Shown: positions 11,778 through 23,023, counted from the stretch's first letter. The stretch: 64,000 bases of DNA from Silanimonas sp. (GCF_027530345.1 NZ_JAPZQK010000019.1:124001-188000), one strand, 5' to 3'. The notes: a model not told the origin generated them from the letters alone. Made by a program: numbers and translations.

Positions 11778-12841
11778 GCGCCTCGCCGTTCGGCGCGCCG
11801 CTGTTCGCCGCCCGCATCAAGGCCGCGCCCGAGGACTTCGTCGTCGAGGAGATCGCCACTGAGCCGGCGACGGGGCAGGGCGAGCACCTGCAGCTGTGGA
11901 TCGAGAAGCGTGGCCATGCCACCACCGACATCGTGCAGCGCCTGTGCCGCTGGGCGAACGTGGCGCCGGTGGCGATCGGCTATGCCGGGCTGAAGGACAA
12001 GCAGGCGGTGACCCGCCAGCGCTTCACCGTGCACCTGCCCAAGCGCGTTTCGCCGCCGCTCGACACGCTCGAGGCCGAGGGTTTGCGCGTGGTCGCGCAC
12101 GACTGGCATGCGCGCAAGCTGCCGCGCGGCGGGCTGGCCGGCAATGCCTTCACGATCACGCTGCGTGAGTTGCGCGGTCCGGGCGGCGACGTGCCCGACG
12201 ATGCCTTGCGCGCCGCCATCGAAGTGCGCCTGCAGTCGATCGCTGATCGAGGCGTGCCGAATCGCTTCGGCGTGCAGCGCTTCGGCCGCTTCGGCGACAA
12301 CGTCGGGCAGGCGCGGCGCATGTTCGCCGGGGCGAAGGTGGGTCGCGAAACCCGCTCGATGCTGCTCTCGGCCGCGCGCTCCGAGTTGTTCAATCGCGTG
12401 CTCGACACGCGCGTCGCCGACGGTAGCTGGGAACGCGCCATCGACGGCGAAGTGTTCATGCTCGATGGCCGAAAGAGCGTGTTCGGCCCGGAACCGCTGA
12501 CGCCTGAACTCGAGGCCCGCGTGGCCGCGTTCGACCTGCATCCCACCGGCCCGCTGTGGGGTCGTGGCGCGTTGCGGACCACCGGTTCGGCGAACGCGCT
12601 GGAATCCACCGTCGCTGCCGACGAGGCGGCGCTGTGCAAGGGCCTCGAAGAGGCCGGCTTGTCGCAGGAGCGCCGCGCGCTGCGCGTTCGCGCGGAGGGG
12701 CTGGCCTGGACGTGGCCGGCCGACGACGCCCTTGAACTGCGCTTCCGCCTGCCGCCGGGCTGCTACGCCACGGCGGTGCTGGCCGGCCTGTGCGGTGAGA
12801 CGGGTGAAGGTGCGGGCGACGCTTTGCCCGACGGCGATTGA
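11774..12841 (+). CDS. truD: tRNA pseudouridine(13) synthase TruD
   Basis: A 355-residue enzyme that converts uridine 13 of certain tRNAs (tRNA-Glu in E. coli) to pseudouridine. The catalytic aspartate is D75 in [14 protein letters not shown], and the second family motif [11 protein letters not shown] follows. The PEDFVVEEI motif at 19-27 is the normal N-terminal start of the domain, which supports the GTG start overlapping the ispF stop. TruD sits between ispF and surE in many gammaproteobacteria. Confidence 0.95.
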   Translation: MSASPFGAPLFAARIKAAPEDFVVEEIATEPATGQGEHLQLWIEKRGHATTDIVQRLCRWANVAPVAIGYAGLKDKQAVTRQRFTVHLPKRVSPPLDTLEAEGLRVVAHDWHARKLPRGGLAGNAFTITLRELRGPGGDVPDDALRAAIEVRLQSIADRGVPNRFGVQRFGRFGDNVGQARRMFAGAKVGRETRSMLLSAARSELFNRVLDTRVADGSWERAIDGEVFMLDGRKSVFGPEPLTPELEARVAAFDLHPTGPLWGRGALRTTGSANALESTVAADEAALCKGLEEAGLSQERRALRVRAEGLAWTWPADDALELRFRLPPGCYATAVLAGLCGETGEGAGDALPDGD

Positions 12842-12854
12842 GCGGCGCGCGGCC

Positions 12855-13442
12855 TCAGACGCCGCGCAGCAGCACGAGGGTCGCGCCGGTGCCGCCTTGG
12901 GCCGCCGGGGCGGAGGCGAAGGCGAGCACGTCGCCGCGGTGGCGCAGCACTCGATCAACCAGCGCCTTCAGCACGGGGCCGGCTTCCGAACGCAGCCCTT
13001 TGCCATGCACGAGCCGCACGCAAGGAAACTGCGCGCGCCGGGCTTCGCCAAGGAATACCCGCAGCGCCGCCTCGGCTTCGTCGACGCGCATCCGGTGCAG
13101 GTCGAGTTCGTCCTGCACCGCGAACTCACCGCGCTTCAAGCGCCTGAGCGTCTGCGGCGGCACCTCGTCGCGGCGGAACTCCAGCACCTCGCCCATCGCG
13201 TAGGCCAGTGCGTCGAGCGGCTGGCGCATGGTTTCACGCAAGGCCTCGGCCTCGTCCTCGTCGTGGCGGCGGGTGTTGGGCTGCGGCTTGGGGGCCTCGA
13301 CGGCCGGCGCTTCCGTTTCGATGACCCGCACCGGGCCGATGGCCTCGCGGAACAGCGCGGCATCGTCGGGTTCGGGCTCGGGGGCCGCGACCGGCGCGGG
13401 CTTGCGGGTGACGGCCTTGCGGAGGGCGCGGGGAATCTTCAT
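12855..13442 (-). CDS. Smr-domain protein (MutS2 C-terminal-like)
   Basis: A 195-residue minus-strand protein with a C-terminal Smr domain. The core motif [19 protein letters not shown] is followed by [14 protein letters not shown] and a glycine-rich end. The first ~60 residues are charged, proline-rich and probably disordered. The start [11 protein letters not shown] at 13442 is preferred because upstream codons look non-coding. Stand-alone Smr proteins (SmrA/SmrB class) are nucleases; SmrB cleaves mRNA at collided ribosomes. Which class this belongs to cannot be decided by eye. It converges on truD with 13 bases between stops and is divergent from surE. Confidence 0.88.
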   Translation of the reverse strand: MKIPRALRKAVTRKPAPVAAPEPEPDDAALFREAIGPVRVIETEAPAVEAPKPQPNTRRHDEDEAEALRETMRQPLDALAYAMGEVLEFRRDEVPPQTLRRLKRGEFAVQDELDLHRMRVDEAEAALRVFLGEARRAQFPCVRLVHGKGLRSEAGPVLKALVDRVLRHRGDVLAFASAPAAQGGTGATLVLLRGV

Positions 13443-13530
13443 CGCCGCACAGGCTAGCCGAAGCGATGCGAGCGCGGCATCGACACGGCCGGCATTCGCT
13501 ATCATGGCGGCTCGCTTCAGTGGGGATTCC

Positions 13531-14307
13531 ATGCGCGTTCTGGTCAGCAACGATGACGGGGTCGACGCCCCCGGCATCCACGCCCTCGCCGAAGGGCTCA
13601 AGGCCGCCGGCCACGCGGTCACGGTCGTCGCACCGGACCGCGACCGCAGCGGCGCCAGCAATTCGCTCACGCTCGACATGCCGATCCGCGCCAAGCGGAT
13701 CCGCGACGGCGTCTACAGCGTGGCCGGCACCCCGACCGACTGCGTGCATCTCGCTCTCGCCGGCATGCTCGACGAGCAGCCCGACATCGTCGTTTCCGGC
13801 ATCAACAACGCCGCCAACCTTGGCGACGACGTCATCTACTCGGGCACGGTCGCCGCGGCGATGGAGGGGCGCTTCCTCGGCCTGCCCGCCATCGCGATGT
13901 CGCTGGTGACGCGCGACCACCAGGGCCTGCATTTCGACACCGCGGCGCGTGTCGCCGTTGAACTCGTGGCGCGCCTCGTGGCCGATCCCTTGCCGGCCGA
14001 CACCATCCTCAACGTCAACGTGCCGGACCGCGCCTGGGCCGAGGTCGCCGGTTTCGAGGTGACGCGCCTCGGCCACCGCCATCGCGCCGAGCCCTGCGTT
14101 GCGCAAACCGACCCGCGCGGCCGGCCGGTCTGGTGGATCGGCCCTGCCGGTCCCGAACAGGACGCCGGCCCCGGCACCGATTTCGACGCGCTGAAGCGCG
14201 GCTTCGTCTCGATCACGCCGATCCACGTCGATCTCACCCGCTACCAGGCGCTGGAGACCGTCGCCGGTTGGGTGGGCGGCTTGGCCAAGGGCCTGGCGCG
14301 CGCATGA
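13531..14307 (+). CDS. surE: 5'-nucleotidase / survival protein SurE
   Basis: A 258-residue metal-dependent phosphatase acting on nucleoside monophosphates and polyphosphate, associated with stationary-phase survival. The ATG at 13531 gives the canonical start [16 protein letters not shown] with ligands D8 and D9; SGASNSLT and [20 protein letters not shown] carry further active-site residues. The open frame extends upstream but without family sequence. Its stop overlaps the pcm start (ATGA), the conserved surE-pcm pairing. Confidence 0.96.
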   Translation: MRVLVSNDDGVDAPGIHALAEGLKAAGHAVTVVAPDRDRSGASNSLTLDMPIRAKRIRDGVYSVAGTPTDCVHLALAGMLDEQPDIVVSGINNAANLGDDVIYSGTVAAAMEGRFLGLPAIAMSLVTRDHQGLHFDTAARVAVELVARLVADPLPADTILNVNVPDRAWAEVAGFEVTRLGHRHRAEPCVAQTDPRGRPVWWIGPAGPEQDAGPGTDFDALKRGFVSITPIHVDLTRYQALETVAGWVGGLAKGLARA

Positions 14308-14981
14308 CCACGCCGCTGAAACTCGCCCCGCGCGCCGTCCCGGGCGTCGGCATGACCGGCCAGCGTGCCGTCGAGCGCCTGCTGCAGCGCCTGCGCGAGC
14401 AAGGCATCAGCGACGAGCGCGTGCTGCGCGCCATCGGCAGCGTGCCGCGACACCAGTTCATCGACGAGGCGCTGGCCAGCCGCGCCTACGAGGACACCGC
14501 GTTGCCGATCGGCCGCGGCCAGACCATCTCGCAGCCGTGGGTGGTCGCGCGCATGACCGAGGCCTTGATCGAGCGCGGCCTCCCGAAGCGCCTGCTCGAG
14601 GTCGGTACCGGCAGCGGCTACCAGGCTGCCGTGCTGGCCACGCTCGGCATCGAGGTGTTCACCGTCGAGCGTATCGACGAGCTGTTGCGCGATGCGCGCC
14701 GCCGCTTCCGCCAGCTGTCGCTCGACATCCGGTCGCGCCATGACGACGGCCGCCTCGGCTGGCCGGAGCATGGCCCGTTCGACGGCATCATCGTCACCGC
14801 CGGTGGTGCGGCCCTCGAGGCGCCATTGCTCGAACAGCTCGCGCCGGGCGGCACGCTCGTCGCGCCGGTCGGCGGCGCCAGCGCGCAGCGCCTGCTGCGC
14901 CTGCGTCGCGAAGGCGACACCATCGAACAGGACGATCTGGGCGGCGTGGTCTTCGTGCCCTTGTTGTCGGGAGTGCAGTAA
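14304..14981 (+). CDS. pcm: Protein-L-isoaspartate O-methyltransferase
   Basis: A 225-residue SAM-dependent enzyme that methylates isoaspartyl residues to start repair of aged proteins. The ATG at 14304 overlaps the surE stop. The family motifs [20 protein letters not shown] and the SAM-binding [11 protein letters not shown] (97-107) are intact, as is the late [15 protein letters not shown] strand. The TAATG junction couples it to the nlpD-like gene. Confidence 0.95.
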   Translation: MTTPLKLAPRAVPGVGMTGQRAVERLLQRLREQGISDERVLRAIGSVPRHQFIDEALASRAYEDTALPIGRGQTISQPWVVARMTEALIERGLPKRLLEVGTGSGYQAAVLATLGIEVFTVERIDELLRDARRRFRQLSLDIRSRHDDGRLGWPEHGPFDGIIVTAGGAALEAPLLEQLAPGGTLVAPVGGASAQRLLRLRREGDTIEQDDLGGVVFVPLLSGVQ

Positions 14982-15991
14982 TGCGGAATCGGAATCCGGC
15001 CGTCGGCGCCCTGCGCGGCATCGCGCTGTCCGCGGCAGCCCTGCTGATGGCCGCCTGTGCCAGCACCACCGTGGTGCGCGAAGAGGCGGCGCCGCGCCCC
15101 ATCTACACCGATGCGAGGCCGGCCAGGGCAGCGGCCTCGACCGCGCCTCGTGGCCCCTCCCATGTGGTGCAGGCCGGCGACACGCTGTACGGCATCGCCT
15201 TCCGCAACAGCCTCGACTGGCGCGAAGTCGCGCGTTGGAACGGCATCGGCGAGCCCTTCGTGATCAAGCCCGGCCAGGTGCTCCGTCTGAGCGAACCGCG
15301 GCGCACGACGACGCGCCCCGCAGCTTCAAGCCCGTCTTCCGCGCCGGCGGCACCCGCGGTCGCCTCGGGTCCGCCGCCGATGCCGCGTGGACCGGCGGGA
15401 TCCTCGGGCCCGGTCGTTCCGCCGGCGGCGGCCACGTCGGCACCGCCTTCCCGCCCGGTGACGGCCCCGGCGAATGCGCCGCCCGCTTCGCCGGCCATCG
15501 CGGCAACGCCGTCCAACCCGCCGCTCACGGCCGCGCCCCGGCAGCCGGCCGCGGTCGCCGCACCGGCTCCGGTGCCGGCGTCCACGCCGACCGGCCCGGC
15601 AGGTACCGGCGCGTTCCGTGCCGGCCAGTGGCAATGGCCCACGCAGGGGCAGGTGATCTCGCGCTACGCCGAAGGCGACAAGGCGCGGCAGGGCATCGCC
15701 ATCGCCGGCAGCGCCGGTCAGCCGGTGCGCGCCGCGGCCGCGGGCACCGTCGTGTATTCCGGCGCCGGGCTGGTGGGCTACGGCGAGCTGATCATCATCA
15801 AGCACAACGACGAGTGGCTTTCCGCTTACGGCCACAACCGCCGTCGTCTGGTCGCCGAAGGCGCGAACATCAGTGCCGGGCAGCAGATCGCCGAGCTGGG
15901 CCGCACGGGCACCAGTCGCGACATGCTGCATTTCGAGATCCGCCGGAACGGCAAGCCGGTCGATCCGACACCACTGCTGCCTCGGCGCTGA
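14981..15991 (+). CDS. nlpD: NlpD-like LysM/M23 lipoprotein, probable amidase activator
   Basis: A 336-residue lipoprotein: signal peptide with lipobox M23-A-A-C26, one LysM domain at about 60-104 (VVQAGDTLYGIAFRN), a long Pro/Ala-rich linker (about 105-205) and a C-terminal M23/LytM domain (about 210-332). Zinc ligands of active LytM enzymes are missing: the HxGxD motif reads RQGIAIA and the final HLHFE reads MLHFE. It should therefore activate an amidase (AmiC in E. coli) at the division site and not cut peptidoglycan itself. Order surE-pcm-nlpD is conserved, but rpoS does not follow. Confidence 0.88.
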   Translation: MRNRNPAVGALRGIALSAAALLMAACASTTVVREEAAPRPIYTDARPARAAASTAPRGPSHVVQAGDTLYGIAFRNSLDWREVARWNGIGEPFVIKPGQVLRLSEPRRTTTRPAASSPSSAPAAPAVASGPPPMPRGPAGSSGPVVPPAAATSAPPSRPVTAPANAPPASPAIAATPSNPPLTAAPRQPAAVAAPAPVPASTPTGPAGTGAFRAGQWQWPTQGQVISRYAEGDKARQGIAIAGSAGQPVRAAAAGTVVYSGAGLVGYGELIIIKHNDEWLSAYGHNRRRLVAEGANISAGQQIAELGRTGTSRDMLHFEIRRNGKPVDPTPLLPRR

Positions 15992-16021
15992 GCGCCGGCG
16001 CCATCCGACTGGTGCGGCGCG

Positions 16022-16405
16022 TCAGCCGCCGGGGTCGATCAGGAAGGCCGCGACGACCTTGCGGCCTTCGCCGGCCAGCACCGCGAAGGTGCGCGCCGCG
16101 GCCGAATTCACCATCGGTTCGAAGCCGATGCCGCGGGTCAGGGCCGCCGCCAGGACGGCCGGGGCGGGGAACGCATGGCGCGTGCCGGTGCCGAGCAGGA
16201 TCACCGTCGGCTGCAGGGCGAACAGGGCGTCGAGATCGCTGGGCTGCAGGTCGGCCACGTTCCGTGGACGCCAGCCTTCGAGGAGCTGGTCGCCGGACAC
16301 GATGAAGCTGGCATCGAACCGGGTGTCATTGATCGTCACCCGGCCCCCGGCATCGACGCCGCGGGGCACGAAGCGGAAATCGGGCTGCTCCTGGGCGAGT
16401 GGCAT
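16022..16405 (-). CDS. Mth938-like domain protein
   Basis: A 127-residue soluble protein of the Mth938/NDUFAF3-like family. Visible signatures are the N-terminal INDTRFDASFIVSGDQLL strand region and the central VILLGTG with the downstream GIGFEPMVNSAAARTFAVL segment. The function of the bacterial members is not established; the mitochondrial relative helps assemble complex I. It starts three bases after the yhbY stop on the minus strand, so the two are co-transcribed. Confidence 0.85.
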   Translation of the reverse strand: MPLAQEQPDFRFVPRGVDAGGRVTINDTRFDASFIVSGDQLLEGWRPRNVADLQPSDLDALFALQPTVILLGTGTRHAFPAPAVLAAALTRGIGFEPMVNSAAARTFAVLAGEGRKVVAAFLIDPGG

Positions 16406-16408
16406 GGC

Positions 16409-16711
16409 TCAGCGCGGCAGGGCGATCAGCGGCTTGTCGGTGCGCGGCTTGAACATCACGGCGATGTTGCCGATCCGCGCGATCAGCGCGGCATCCGCCG
16501 CGTCCGCCAGGGTGGCGATGGCGAGGTCGCGGGCCTCGCGGTCCTCGGCGGCCACCTTCACCTTGATCAGCTCGTGGATCTGCAGGGCGCTCGCGGTCTC
16601 GGCCACCAGGCCGTCGGTCACGCCCTTGCCGCCCACCAGGATCACCGGCTTCAGGTCGTGGGCCAGCCCGCGCAGGTAGCGCTTCTGGGCGGAAGTGAGG
16701 GCGATGGGCAT
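16409..16711 (-). CDS. yhbY: CRM-domain RNA-binding protein YhbY
   Basis: A 100-residue single CRM-domain protein (MPIALTSAQKRYLRGLAH... KPVILVGGKGVTDGL ... ELIKVKV) that binds the precursor of the large ribosomal subunit. The GGKGVT loop corresponds to the GxxG RNA-binding motif. It is divergent from rlmE with 92 bases between, an arrangement also seen in E. coli (yhbY next to rlmE-ftsH). Confidence 0.94.
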   Translation of the reverse strand: MPIALTSAQKRYLRGLAHDLKPVILVGGKGVTDGLVAETASALQIHELIKVKVAAEDREARDLAIATLADAADAALIARIGNIAVMFKPRTDKPLIALPR

Positions 16712-16803
16712 GGCGGGAACCTTCGGCGGCAGCAGGACCTTCGGCCCGGGGCGGCCCGAAGGGCGCGCAGGGTATCATGGGGGGCCTTCCCCACGGCGGC
16801 ACC

Positions 16804-17435
16804 ATGGCCACCCGCAGCAAGTCCAGCCAGCGCTGGCTCAAGGAACACTTCAGCGACCCCTTCGTGAAGAAGGCACAGGCCGAAGGGCTGCGTTCGCGCG
16901 CGGCGTACAAGCTGGAGGAGCTGCTCGAACGTGACCAGCTGCTGAAGCCGGGCATGACCATCGTCGACCTCGGCGCCGCGCCGGGCGGCTGGTCGCAATT
17001 GGCCCGCAAGCAGCTCGGCGACCGTGGGCGGGTGGTCGCGCTGGACATCCTCGACATGCCGCCGATCGCGGGCGTCGATTTCCTTCACGGTGATTTCAGG
17101 GAGCCGGAAACACTGTCGCAGCTGGAAGCCCTTCTCGCGGGTGCGCCGGTCGACCTTGTGCTTTCCGACATGGCCCCCAACATGAGTGGCGTGGCCGTCA
17201 CCGACCAGGCGCGGGCGATGCATCTGTCCGAGCTCGCGCTGGACTTCTGCGACGGCCACCTGAAACGCGGCGGCGCCTTCCTCATCAAGCTGTTCATGGG
17301 GGTGGGGTTCGACGATTACGTACGGCAACTGCGCACTCGCTTCGAGCGCGTGGTGATCCGCAAGCCCGAGGCGTCGCGCAAGCGGTCGACCGAGGTGTAT
17401 GCGCTGGCGACCGCCAAGCGCGAAGGACCGATGAA

Positions 17436-17439
<4 letters not shown>
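16804..17439 (+). CDS. rlmE: 23S rRNA (uridine(2552)-2'-O)-methyltransferase RlmE
   Basis: A 211-residue methyltransferase (FtsJ/RrmJ) that methylates U2552 in the ribosomal A loop. Family motifs are [15 protein letters not shown] (catalytic Lys), the SAM site [25 protein letters not shown] (catalytic Asp) and FLIKLFMG (second Lys). The ATG at 16804 gives the usual N-terminus [12 protein letters not shown]. Its stop overlaps the ftsH ATG, the conserved heat-shock pair rlmE-ftsH. Confidence 0.96.
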
Positions 17440-19339
<1,900 letters not shown>

Positions 19340-19343
<4 letters not shown>

Positions 19344-19582
19344 TCGCCTCCGACCGCTCGCCGTCCCTGGTCGATGCCGCGGCGCTGCTGCGTGCATCGC
19401 GCCGCAACCGCTTTCGCGGCGCGCTGGGGGGTGGGTTGGTCGGCAGCGGTTTTGCCGCTCTGGTGGTTTCCGGCCTCAATCTCTGGCTCGGCAAGCCGGC
19501 CCCGCTCGTGTGGGCCGGCTTGCTCCTTGGCCTGCCGATGGCCTTCGTCGGCAGCTGGCTGATCCTGAAGATCGGCGACTAG
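19340..19582 (+). CDS. Small two-helix membrane protein
   Basis: An 80-residue ORF beginning with TTG that overlaps the ftsH stop (TTGA), so it would depend on translational coupling. After an Arg-rich segment ([14 protein letters not shown]) there are two hydrophobic helices at about 31-47 and 56-76. Third-position GC bias matches the neighbours, which supports coding. I recognise no family. Co-expression with ftsH makes a membrane quality-control role possible, but that is only context. An alternative is that the ORF is spurious. Confidence 0.55.
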
Positions 19583-19645
19583 CCCCGGGCTTGTGGCGGC
19601 CGGGCGCAGCGGCGAGCATGGGCGCCCCATACAGCCGCCCTCCCC

Positions 19646-20230
19646 ATGCACTTCCCCCTGCAAATCGCCTTCAAGCGCATCGCGCTCTCGCCGCAGATCC
19701 GCGTCACCGACGCGCGCGGCACGCTCACCCATTACGTCAAGCAGAAGCTCTTCAAGCTCAAGGAGAGCGTCACCGTCTTCGCCGACGAGGCGCAGACGCG
19801 CCGGCTCTTCGAGATCCGCGCCGACCGGATGCTCGACTTCAACGCGGCCTATCGCATCGCCGACGCCTCGGGCAAGCCGATCGGCGTCGTGCGTCGGCAC
19901 GGCATGCGCTCGCTGTGGCGCGCGCACTACGAGATCCAGGCCGCCGACGGTCTGCTGCTGACTGTCAGCGAGGAGAATCCGTGGGTGAAGGTGCTGGACG
20001 GTCTCGTCTCCGACCTGCCGATCATCGGGCTGTTCGCCGGCTACTGGTTCCATCCGGCCTACCTGCTCAAGGACCGCAACGGCACGCTGGTCATGCGCGT
20101 GCAGAAGGTGCCCGCGCTGATGGAAGGTCGCTATCGCATCGACGAGCACGCGGCATTGGACGGCGAGGCGCGCGATGCCGTCCTGCAGGCCATTTTCATG
20201 ACCCTGCTGCTCGAGCGGACGCGCGGCTGA
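19646..20230 (+). CDS. LURP-one-related / tubby-like C-terminal fold protein
   Basis: A 194-residue protein resembling the LURP-one-related family: a basic start, then alternating strands such as FKLKESVTVFAD, RLFEIRADRML, AYRIADASGKPIGVVRRHG, WRAHYEIQAADG and TLVMRVQKVPALMEGRYRI. The strand, GxxxG-turn and strand pattern fits the tubby-like beta barrel around a central helix. A hydrophobic patch (LPIIGLFAGYW, about 126-136) may be that helix. The function is unknown; some relatives bind membranes or phosphoinositides. It starts 63 bases after the small membrane ORF and 19 bases before folP. Confidence 0.7.
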   Translation: MHFPLQIAFKRIALSPQIRVTDARGTLTHYVKQKLFKLKESVTVFADEAQTRRLFEIRADRMLDFNAAYRIADASGKPIGVVRRHGMRSLWRAHYEIQAADGLLLTVSEENPWVKVLDGLVSDLPIIGLFAGYWFHPAYLLKDRNGTLVMRVQKVPALMEGRYRIDEHAALDGEARDAVLQAIFMTLLLERTRG

Positions 20231-20249
20231 TCCCATCCGAGGGAAATCC

Positions 20250-21155
20250 ATGATGTTCGGCATCGACACCGTTCCCACCATCGACTGCGCCGGCCGCGTG
20301 CTGCGACTGGATCGCCCGCAGGTGATGGGCATCGTCAACGTCACCCCCGACTCGTTTTCCGACGGAGGCCACCACGCGACCGTCGAGGCCGCCGTCGCGC
20401 ATGGGCTGCGTCTCGTGCGGGAAGGCGCCGACGTACTCGATGTCGGCGGCGAATCGACTCGGCCCGGGGCCGAACCGGTGGATGAAGCCGCCGAGCTCGC
20501 TCGCGTCCTGCCCGTGGTGGAGGCGCTGGTGGCGACGACGACGGTGCCGATTTCCATCGACACCACGAAGCCCGGCGTGATGCGTGCCGCGCTGGCCGCG
20601 GGCGCCGGCATGGTGAACGACGTGATGGCGCTGCGCACGGAAGGCGCGCTCGAGGCGGTGGCGGCGTCGAAGGCCGCCGTCGTGCTGATGCACATGGCGG
20701 GCGAGCCGCGGACGATGCAACAGGCCCCGGCCTACGACGACGTGGTCGGCGAGGCGCACCGCTTCCTCGCCGAGCGCGTGTTCGCCTGCGAGATGTCGGG
20801 CATCGACAAGCGGCGCATCGTCATCGACCCCGGTTTCGGCTTCGGCAAGGCGCTCGAACACAACCTCGCGCTGCTGGCCCACCTGAAGCGCTTCACCGAG
20901 ATCGGCGTGCCGGTGCTGGCGGGCCTGTCGCGGAAGTCGAGCCTCGGCCAGATCACTGGGCGTGAGGTCGGGGATCGCTTGGCCGCTTCGGTGGCCGCGC
21001 ACCTGATCGCCGTGCAGAACGGCGCGATGCTGGTCCGCGTGCATGACGTGGCGGCGACCGTCGACGCGCTGAAGGTGTGGGCGGCCGTGGCCACCGTGCC
21101 GACGCCGCGGGGCAAGCCGGCGGCGCCGTCGATCCGCTGGCCTGACGACGAGTAG
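20250..21155 (+). CDS. folP: Dihydropteroate synthase
   Basis: A 301-residue folate-pathway enzyme condensing p-aminobenzoate with hydroxymethyl-dihydropterin pyrophosphate; it is the target of sulfonamides. Signatures: MGIVNVTPDSFSDGG near residue 26, GGESTRPGA, IDPGFGFGKALEHN and GLSRKSSLG. The start may be either of two adjacent ATGs (20250, 20253). In many relatives folP follows ftsH and precedes glmM; here ftsH is 0.9 kb upstream with two small genes between, and glmM is absent downstream. Confidence 0.95.
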   Translation: MMFGIDTVPTIDCAGRVLRLDRPQVMGIVNVTPDSFSDGGHHATVEAAVAHGLRLVREGADVLDVGGESTRPGAEPVDEAAELARVLPVVEALVATTTVPISIDTTKPGVMRAALAAGAGMVNDVMALRTEGALEAVAASKAAVVLMHMAGEPRTMQQAPAYDDVVGEAHRFLAERVFACEMSGIDKRRIVIDPGFGFGKALEHNLALLAHLKRFTEIGVPVLAGLSRKSSLGQITGREVGDRLAASVAAHLIAVQNGAMLVRVHDVAATVDALKVWAAVATVPTPRGKPAAPSIRWPDDE

Positions 21156-21190
21156 TCGGAGCCGCTGCCGGCCGTTTCGCGCCGTGCTCT

Positions 21191-21907
21191 TCAGCCCCCG
21201 CGCCGCGACTGGATGACGCGGTAGACGACGTAGCCAATGCCGAGCAGCAGCAGGATCGGCAGCATCTTCCCGAGCCCCAGCCCGAGCTGGAACGCGCCGG
21301 TGGATTCGACGTTCGGCTGGTGCTGCGGCGGGATCTCGCCCTGGCCCACGGTGATGAGCAGTCCGGCCGGCTGGATGCCCCTCGCGTTCTCGACGCTGAC
21401 CAGCAGGATCGGATCGCCCTGCGACAGCGGCGGCAGCTCGCGCACCGCCGTGCCGTCCAGCATGCGGCCGGTGCCGGCGTTCACCGCCACGTAGGCGTCG
21501 TACATGGCGTCGCCCCAGATCGATCGGAGTTCGGACTCGCTGCGCTTGCCGAAGTTCTGCTCGAACTGCTGCTGGATGGTGCCGGCGGACGTCGTGACGC
21601 GCAGGTCTCGGGGCTCGAACAGCACCGTGCCCGCGGTTGGGGCCGTCGGCTCACGCTCGAACATGCTGGTGACGACGACCTGTCCTTCCGGCTCGGCGGT
21701 GGGCGACACCGCGATCAAGGTGTACGACACCCATGTGGGCTGTTTCGGATCGAAGGCTTCGGGCAGATACAGCTGGGTGGAGCTCTTCATCTCGGGTGCC
21801 AGCGGCATCAGCAGAAGCTCGGTGGCGAGCACGCCGGCATGGGCGAGGGGAGCGATCGCCAAGAGGGCAGCCAGTGCGGCGCCCCGTGCAGCGGCGTTGC
21901 GGAGCAT
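21191..21907 (-). CDS. Secreted, C-terminally anchored protein of unknown function
   Basis: A 238-residue protein with a signal peptide (about 1-22, ending ALAAL..LAHA), a mature domain of mixed strands and a C-terminal helix at about 212-231 (MLPILLLLGIGYVVYRVI) followed by the basic QSRRGG. This suggests a periplasmic domain tethered to the inner membrane by its tail. The start at 21907 follows the ribosome-site sequence AAAGGATTCCTG. No family recognised. It lies 36 bases beyond the AlkB-like gene, across an unusual homopolymeric G/C tract, and may be co-transcribed with it. Confidence 0.75.
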   Translation of the reverse strand: MLRNAAARGAALAALLAIAPLAHAGVLATELLLMPLAPEMKSSTQLYLPEAFDPKQPTWVSYTLIAVSPTAEPEGQVVVTSMFEREPTAPTAGTVLFEPRDLRVTTSAGTIQQQFEQNFGKRSESELRSIWGDAMYDAYVAVNAGTGRMLDGTAVRELPPLSQGDPILLVSVENARGIQPAGLLITVGQGEIPPQHQPNVESTGAFQLGLGLGKMLPILLLLGIGYVVYRVIQSRRGG

Positions 21908-21922
21908 CAGGAATCCTTTGTC

Positions 21923-21940
21923 GGGGGGGGGGCGGGGGGG
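21923..21940. repeat. G10-C-G7 homopolymeric tract
   Basis: On the plus strand ten G, one C and seven G follow each other, just upstream of the ribosome-binding site of the 21907 gene and just after the AlkB-like stop. In the minus-strand transcript this is a C-run in the intergenic leader. Such tracts can change length by slippage, and the G-rich strand could fold as a quadruplex. It is also a place where assemblies often err. Confidence 0.8.
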
Positions 21941-21943
21941 CAA

Positions 21944-23023
21944 TCAAGCCGTCGCGACGCGGGCGCGGAAGGCCTCGACGCGGGGGTGGATCACGCGGAA
22001 CCACAGCGGCGGCACCAGGGCGAGCACGAACATCGATGCGTAACCGCCGGGCAGCTGCGGGCTGTCGGCGTGGTGGCGCAGGATGGCGTAAGGCCGCTTC
22101 GGGAAGGCGTGGTGGTCGCTGTGCCGCTGCAGCTGGAACAGCATCAGGTTCGACAGGCGGTAGTCGCTGTTCCAGCTGTGCAGATGCGTCGTCCGCTCGT
22201 AGCGGCCATCGGGCAGCTTCCGGCGCTCGAGGCCGTAGTGCTCGATGTAGTTGATGATTTCCAGCGAACTCGCGGCGAACAGGCCCTGCAGCAGGAAGAA
22301 GACGAGGCCCACGACCCCGAGCCATGCCGTCATCGCCACGGCCATCGCCAGCCACGCGGCCGTCCAGCCGACCAGCTCGTTGCGCCAGTGCAGGGCCGGC
22401 AGGCCGAGCTTGTGCAGGCGCACGGCCTCGAGGGCCCAGGCGTTGCGCGTGTTGTGGAGGAGCGCGCGCGGCAGGAAGTGCCACAGGCTCTGGCCGTAGC
22501 GGGCGCTCGAGGCGTCCTCCGGCGTCGAGACGTGCACGTGGTGGCCGCGGACGTGTTCGACCTTGAAGCCGTGGTAACCGACCGAGGCCAGCAGCAGGCC
22601 GCCGACGGCCTGCTCGAAGCGGCTGTCCTTGTGGATCAGCTCGTGGGCGGTGTTGATGGCGAGCACGCCGCCCACCACACCCTGCGACAGCAGCCAGCCA
22701 GCCATGGCCAGCGGGGAAAGGTCGGCACCGGCGAACCACCATCCGCTCCACGCCAGCACGCCGAGGTGTACGGGCAACGCCAGCACGGTGAGGCCGCGGA
22801 ACCAGCGCGAGTGGGCGAAGGCGCGTTCCTGCTCGACCGGCACGTTCACGCTGTCGTGGCCCAGCGTGTAGTCGGCGAGTGGCAGCAGCACGAACAGCGC
22901 CACCAGCGGGAACCAGGCCGCCACGCCGGGCGACAGTCCTTGCGATGCCAACCACGCCGCGAAGGGCAGGGTGGCGGGGATCAGGAAGACCAGCAGGAAT
23001 CCGAAAGCCTTCAGGCGCGACAT
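21944..23023 (-). CDS. AlkB-type membrane diiron monooxygenase (alkane 1-monooxygenase family)
   Basis: A 359-residue integral membrane protein with the histidine boxes of the AlkB family: H127-ELIH131, E156-HVRGHH162, LQRHSDHHA near residue 300 and NYIEHYG near 260. About six hydrophobic helices surround them. The family hydroxylates terminal carbons of alkanes or fatty-acyl chains using O2, two irons and rubredoxin electrons. The four-box set, with LQRHSDHHA, points to AlkB and not to plain desaturases. No rubredoxin or reductase gene is adjacent, so the substrate is uncertain. The gene is divergent from miaA. Confidence 0.85.
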   Translation of the reverse strand: MSRLKAFGFLLVFLIPATLPFAAWLASQGLSPGVAAWFPLVALFVLLPLADYTLGHDSVNVPVEQERAFAHSRWFRGLTVLALPVHLGVLAWSGWWFAGADLSPLAMAGWLLSQGVVGGVLAINTAHELIHKDSRFEQAVGGLLLASVGYHGFKVEHVRGHHVHVSTPEDASSARYGQSLWHFLPRALLHNTRNAWALEAVRLHKLGLPALHWRNELVGWTAAWLAMAVAMTAWLGVVGLVFFLLQGLFAASSLEIINYIEHYGLERRKLPDGRYERTTHLHSWNSDYRLSNLMLFQLQRHSDHHAFPKRPYAILRHHADSPQLPGGYASMFVLALVPPLWFRVIHPRVEAFRARVATA

